Source: Campylobacteraceae bacterium (lineage in GTDB: Bacteria > Campylobacterota > Campylobacteria > Campylobacterales > Sulfurovaceae). From it: a DNA stretch of 8,746 bases. Shown here one piece after another: positions 6,015 to 8,746 of this stretch. The notes beneath the pieces are model-generated. The model was not told the origin of the DNA and did no database searches. It saw only the letters and a list, made by a program, of their open reading frames with translations. Both the position numbers and the translations under genes were made by a program. The stretch is taken from contig JAMOSL010000121.1 in assembly GCA_027063105.1 (NCBI GenBank), positions 1-8,746 of the forward strand. The letters are read 5' to 3'. The number at the start of each line of letters is the position of its first letter. Within the stretch, counting starts at the first letter, position 1.

Positions 6015-6043
6015 AAAAACTTATATTTTATACAAGGATACTT

Positions 6044-7060
6044 ATGTCACACGCTAAACCTGTTTATGCATCATTCCGTTCTATTGGAGCTTTTATTCCC
6101 GAAAAAATTTTAAGTAATAACGATTTAGAATCAATGGTTGATACGACAGATGAGTGGATTACTAAACGAACTGGTATAAAAGAAAGAAGAATAGCTTCAG
6201 ATGATGAGAATACAAGTGATATGGGTGCAAAAGCTTCTCAAATAGCAATAGACAGAGCTGGAATATCTAATAAAGATATTGATTTAGTAATTTGTGCTAC
6301 TGTTACGCCAGACTACTTTAATATGCCATCAACAGCTTGTATTATATCAGATAAGTTAGGTATTAGAAATGTTCAAGCATTCGATATATCGGCAGCTTGT
6401 AGTGGATTTGTTTATCTATTATCTCTGGCTAAAGCATTTATAGAATCTGGTATGAAAAAAAATGTATTAATTATTGGTGCTGAAAAATTTTCATCTATTA
6501 TTGATTATACAGATAGAGGAACTTGTATTCTATTTGGTGATGGAGCAGGTGCAAGTGTTATATCAGCTACTACAAATAAAGATGAAGGATTTGTAGATGT
6601 TCATGCTAGTGCAGATGGTTCATATGCAGATTTTTTAGTTACTCCAGCTCCAGGTACAATAAATCCAGTGAGCCAAAAGGTTATAGATGAAGGTCTTAAC
6701 TTTGTCCAAATGAAGGGTAATGAGACATTTAAATTAGCCGTAAAGACTCTTACCAAAGATGTTAAAGATATATTAAGAAAGAATGAAATAGATTCAAAAG
6801 ATATACCACATTTTATTCCACATCAAGCAAATTATAGAATTATTAAAGCTGTTGGAGATGCTCTAAAAATGAATAAAGAGCAGGTTGTAGTAACAGTTGA
6901 GAAATATGGTAATACTTCAGCAGCATCTATTCCTATGGCAATAAATGATATATATGAATCAGGCAGACTTAAAAAAGGTGAGATGATGTTATTAGATACA
7001 TTTGGTGGAGGTTTAACTTGGGCGAGTGCCTTATTACCTTTTGAAGGTAATAATATCTAA
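6044..7060 (+). CDS. fabH: Beta-ketoacyl-ACP synthase III
   Basis: A 338-residue cytoplasmic condensing enzyme that starts type II fatty acid synthesis by joining acetyl-CoA (or another short acyl-CoA) to malonyl-ACP. All three catalytic residues are visible: C119 in ISAACSGF, H260 in IPHQAN and N290 in YGNTSAAS. Also present are DTTDEWITKRTGIKERR (33-49), the CoA-binding segment near the start, GDGAGA (165-170) and the C-terminal DTFGGGLTWASAL. The ATG at 6044 has AAGGA (6034-6038) 5 bases upstream. The first ten residues (MSHAKPVYAS) form a short extra tail before the usual start of the fold. Length is slightly above the common 315-330. It is the last plus-strand gene and ends 15 bases from the convergent rhodanese gene. 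Confidence 0.97.
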   Translation: MSHAKPVYASFRSIGAFIPEKILSNNDLESMVDTTDEWITKRTGIKERRIASDDENTSDMGAKASQIAIDRAGISNKDIDLVICATVTPDYFNMPSTACIISDKLGIRNVQAFDISAACSGFVYLLSLAKAFIESGMKKNVLIIGAEKFSSIIDYTDRGTCILFGDGAGASVISATTNKDEGFVDVHASADGSYADFLVTPAPGTINPVSQKVIDEGLNFVQMKGNETFKLAVKTLTKDVKDILRKNEIDSKDIPHFIPHQANYRIIKAVGDALKMNKEQVVVTVEKYGNTSAASIPMAINDIYESGRLKKGEMMLLDTFGGGLTWASALLPFEGNNI

Positions 7061-7065
7061 ATAGT

Positions 7066-7089
7066 AGGCAATTTTTTATTTAATTGCCT
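7066..7089. terminator. Hairpin between convergent fabH and rhodanese genes
   Basis: AGGCAATT (7066-7073) and AATTGCCT (7082-7089) form a perfect 8-pair stem with an 8-base loop TTTTATTT. It begins 5 bases after the fabH stop, and its right arm lies within the last codons of the rhodanese gene. On the plus strand the downstream bases are TTAATTAG, only weakly U-rich, so it is a modest intrinsic terminator. Its place between two converging genes supports a two-way role. Confidence 0.55.
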
Positions 7090-7495
7090 TAATTAGTGCA
7101 AATCCTTCCTTTTTATAATCTATCAATCCACCTTTCATATTTATAGGTGTGAAACCTTCAGCTTTTAATATACGAGAGGCTTGAATACTTCTCCTTCCAC
7201 TATGACAATAGACAATAATTTTTTTGTTTTTTAGATGATTTAATTTTTTTAAAGAATTTGAAAGTATATTTAGTGGAATAACTTTTGCATCTTTAATATG
7301 CTCACGGTCAAATTCTAAGACACTCCTAACATCTAAAATAGTGATATTATCATCATGTTTTTCTAATAAAGAATGTATCTCTCTTGGAGTGATAGATTCA
7401 AAGTCAATAAAAATCCAACCTCTAATATATGCAAAGTACCCAGCTATAAAAAGCATGGCAATCCAATATAATATATTAACATATTTGTTTTTCAA
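7076..7495 (-). CDS. Membrane-anchored rhodanese-domain protein
   Basis: A 139-residue protein with one N-terminal membrane helix (about 7-29) and one rhodanese domain (35-135). The active-site loop is C97-HSGRR, the CxxGxR type, with the persulfide-forming cysteine present; LDVRSVLEFDREHI (54-67) and MKGGLIDYKKEG (120-131) are the other family marks. Lysines before the helix suggest the N-terminus is inside and the domain faces the periplasm, though this is only inferred. Such proteins carry sulfane sulfur; donor and acceptor are unknown here. The start is a TTG with AAGG (7503-7506) 7 bases upstream. The first ATG (residue 14) would cut the membrane helix in half. It lies 70 bases downstream of znuB on the same strand and could be read from it or from its own weak promoter. 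Confidence 0.87.
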   Translation of the reverse strand: MKNKYVNILYWIAMLFIAGYFAYIRGWIFIDFESITPREIHSLLEKHDDNITILDVRSVLEFDREHIKDAKVIPLNILSNSLKKLNHLKNKKIIVYCHSGRRSIQASRILKAEGFTPINMKGGLIDYKKEGFALIKAIK

Positions 7496-7517
7496 GTAAA
7501 AGCCTTAATTTTTTTGT

Positions 7518-7523
7518 ATTGTA
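7518..7523 (-). promoter_or_regulatory. Candidate -10 of the rhodanese gene
   Basis: Read on the minus strand, TACAAT stands 22 bases before the TTG start at 7495, preceded by an A-rich tract and no clear -35. The leader would be very short but would still include the AAGG ribosome binding site at 7503-7506. This is a weak call; read-through from znuB is the alternative. Confidence 0.3.
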
Positions 7524-7538
7524 ACAAGAATTTCTTTT

Positions 7539-7556
7539 TTATCACTTTTTTGATAA
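7539..7556. repeat. Short dyad in the znuB-rhodanese gap
   Basis: TTATCA (7539-7544) and TGATAA (7551-7556) are exact inverted repeats around CTTTTT. It lies 10 bases beyond the znuB stop. On the minus strand the bases after it are AAAAAAG, not a T-run, so it does not make a standard terminator for znuB. It may be an A/T-rich operator-like dyad, a weak 3' end stem, or chance. Confidence 0.3.
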
Positions 7557-7565
7557 CCATATTAA

Positions 7566-8360
7566 TTATAAATTAAGGAATAATGATAAAATAAAGAATA
7601 CCAATGCAACTAATACAATTGAAGCACCTGATGAAATAGCGAAATAGAATGATATTAATAATCCTGATATAACTGATACTAAAGAAAAAATAATTGCCAT
7701 CAAAACAGTTTTGAAGAAGTTTTCTTTATATAAAAGAGCTGTTGAGATAGGTAAAACCATTAATGCACCAATCAATAATATACCTACAATTCGCATAGAT
7801 AAAGCTACTGTAATTGCACTTAGTATAACTAACATCATATTCAAATAAAAAACTTTTATACCACTAGCTTTGGCACTATCTTCATCTAATGTAGCAAATA
7901 ATAGTTTACGGTAACTGCCAAGAATAAGCGTTAGTGCAAAGATTGTAAAATATATTGTTATCTCTGTCTCTTCATTGCTAACTGCTGTAATTGAACCAAA
8001 TAAATAAGAGAATAAAGAGGCATTAAATCCATCTGATAGATTTATTAATATAATTGCCATCGCTAAAGCACCAGATAAAAATATAGATAAAATTGCATCA
8101 GAATATAATCGTTGTTTGTATCTAAGATACTCTATAGATATACCAGCAACTACTGCTACTAAAATGGGAACATAAATAGGAGAAGTATTTGTAACTAAAC
8201 CAATACCTACACCTAAAAGTGCTATATGGGAAAGTGCATCTGGTAACATTGCATATCTCTTTAGAACAATAAAACTACCTAAAACAGCTGTTAATATAGA
8301 TAAAGATATTCCTACTATAAAAGCTCTCTGCATAAAATCATAATCAAAAATTTCAAACAA
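7566..8360 (-). CDS. znuB: Zinc/manganese-type ABC transporter permease (ZnuB-like, ABC-3 family)
   Basis: A 264-residue inner-membrane permease with about eight hydrophobic helices (13-33, 44-58, 62-80, 90-107, 132-150, 171-189, 190-210, 217-263 region). Family marks shared with E. coli ZnuB: LGSFIVLKRYAMLPDALSH (27-45) with the conserved D41 and H45, YLFGSITAV (119-127), and SGASIVLVALVFFILSL at the end. It forms the channel of a periplasmic-binding-protein-dependent importer for zinc or manganese, driven by ZnuC. The start is TTG at 8360, with AGGGAGAG on the minus strand (8365-8372) 4 bases upstream. This gives the expected N-terminus FEIFDYDFMQRAF; a longer frame to an ATG at 8441 would overlap znuC by 71 bases and add a non-family tail. 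Metal identity is inferred from similarity only. Confidence 0.87.
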   Translation of the reverse strand: MFEIFDYDFMQRAFIVGISLSILTAVLGSFIVLKRYAMLPDALSHIALLGVGIGLVTNTSPIYVPILVAVVAGISIEYLRYKQRLYSDAILSIFLSGALAMAIILINLSDGFNASLFSYLFGSITAVSNEETEITIYFTIFALTLILGSYRKLLFATLDEDSAKASGIKVFYLNMMLVILSAITVALSMRIVGILLIGALMVLPISTALLYKENFFKTVLMAIIFSLVSVISGLLISFYFAISSGASIVLVALVFFILSLFLNL

Positions 8361-8364
8361 TTTT

Positions 8365-8372
8365 CTCTCCCT
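8365..8372 (-). promoter_or_regulatory. Ribosome binding site of znuB, overlapping the znuC stop
   Basis: Minus-strand AGGGAGAG shares its first bases with the TAG stop of znuC (8373-8371) and stands 4 bases before the TTG of znuB. A ribosome ending znuC would finish on top of it, which points to translational coupling. The site decides the otherwise ambiguous TTG start. Confidence 0.7.
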
Positions 8373-8746
8373 AATGTGTATCGTGTGAATGGTGACCAAT
8401 AATATGACTCTTTGTACCATACAATTCGCTAACACTTTCACAACTCAATATCTCTTTAGCCGTACCCTTAAATATCATAGTTTGATTAACTGCTAATACA
8501 TTTGTGACATCATCTACAATTACCCCTAAATCATGAGTAATAAATATTATAGTTAGATTTTGTTCTATATTCAACCGTTTGAGGAATTGATAGAACTTCT
8601 CTTGAGAGGCTATATCAACACCTGTACTAGGTTCATCTAAAATTAAAATTTGTGGTTGACTCACTAATGCTCTAGCAATCATAACTCTTTGTCTTTGACC
8701 ACCAGATAATTGAGATAGATTTTTATCTTTTAAATTAGTTATATCT
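8371..8746 (-). CDS. znuC: Metal ABC transporter ATP-binding protein (ZnuC-like), 5' end outside window
   Basis: The last 124 residues of an ABC ATPase. The frame runs open through the right window edge, so the true start and the Walker A motif lie outside. Visible parts in order: signature LSGGQRQRVMIARAL (coded at about 8709-8665), Walker B ILILDEPSTGVD, the H-loop FITHDLG, and a regulatory C-terminal stretch. It powers the ZnuB-like permease encoded directly downstream. The tail ends HIIGHHSHDTH, five histidines in eleven residues, which suggests metal binding or sensing at the cytoplasmic face and favours a zinc (or nickel/manganese) transporter. The ATG at 8682 is internal (the M of QRVMIARA) and not the start. 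A binding-protein gene (znuA) would be expected nearby but is not in view. Confidence 0.9.
   Translation of the reverse strand, partial: DITNLKDKNLSQLSGGQRQRVMIARALVSQPQILILDEPSTGVDIASQEKFYQFLKRLNIEQNLTIIFITHDLGVIVDDVTNVLAVNQTMIFKGTAKEILSCESVSELYGTKSHIIGHHSHDTH

Noticed and set aside
8361..8441. Longer znuB reading frame from an ATG at 8441
   Set aside because: Would overlap the conserved end of znuC by 71 bases and add a tail not seen in the permease family; TTG at 8360 has a strong ribosome binding site.
8371..8682. znuC starting at the ATG at 8682
   Set aside because: The frame continues upstream to the window edge and encodes the ABC signature LSGGQRQRV, so this ATG is internal.
1..8746. 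Mobile elements, CRISPR arrays, tRNA genes, phage or defence genes
   Set aside because: Looked for transposase or integrase motifs, regularly spaced repeats, tRNA-like cloverleaf arms and target duplications; none seen. The window is core chromosome.

Overview
This is an ordinary-looking, AT-rich chromosomal window (roughly 30% G+C by eye). It almost certainly comes from a member of the Campylobacterota (formerly Epsilonproteobacteria), of the Arcobacter/Sulfurimonas kind. The gene order supports this. As I recall, an L28 gene next to an RCK-type potassium channel gene, and the run ndk - DUF177 gene - rpmF - plsX - fabH, are both found in Helicobacter pylori, and the second is also found in Campylobacter. 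Several promoters have the T-rich stretch plus strong -10 look typical of this phylum. I cannot fix the genus.

Layout. Bases 1-77 are the 3' end of a 5S rRNA gene, so the window starts at the tail of an rRNA operon. A lone gene (172-1263) follows, encoding an ionotropic-glutamate-receptor-like protein: a periplasmic amino-acid-binding domain split by a two-helix pore. Next is a probable operon rpmB (L28) - RCK potassium channel - argJ (1347-3898). Then comes a second unit, ndk - yceD (DUF177) - rpmF (L32) - plsX (3980-5962), with fabH (6044-7060) in series behind its own candidate promoter. Convergent to fabH, on the minus strand, are a membrane-anchored rhodanese (7076-7495) and the znuC-znuB part of a zinc/manganese-type ABC importer (7566-8746, with znuC cut by the window end).

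How the genes fit together. The ndk-to-fabH block joins nucleotide balance, a ribosomal protein and the start of lipid synthesis: PlsX makes acyl-phosphate for phospholipids and FabH makes the first beta-ketoacyl-ACP. The rpmB unit joins a ribosomal protein, potassium transport and arginine synthesis. The minus-strand genes serve metal uptake and probably sulfur transfer.

No mobile element, CRISPR array, phage gene or defence system is visible, and no stretch longer than 300 bases lacks a gene. The best candidate for something unusual is the receptor-channel at 172-1263. It keeps the ligand-binding and gating signatures of glutamate receptors but lacks the potassium selectivity filter. Second is a hairpin that appears to hide the ribosome binding site of the potassium channel gene just after rpmB. 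Three genes (potassium channel, rhodanese, znuB) appear to start with TTG, and rpmF is a short 54-residue gene that is easily missed.
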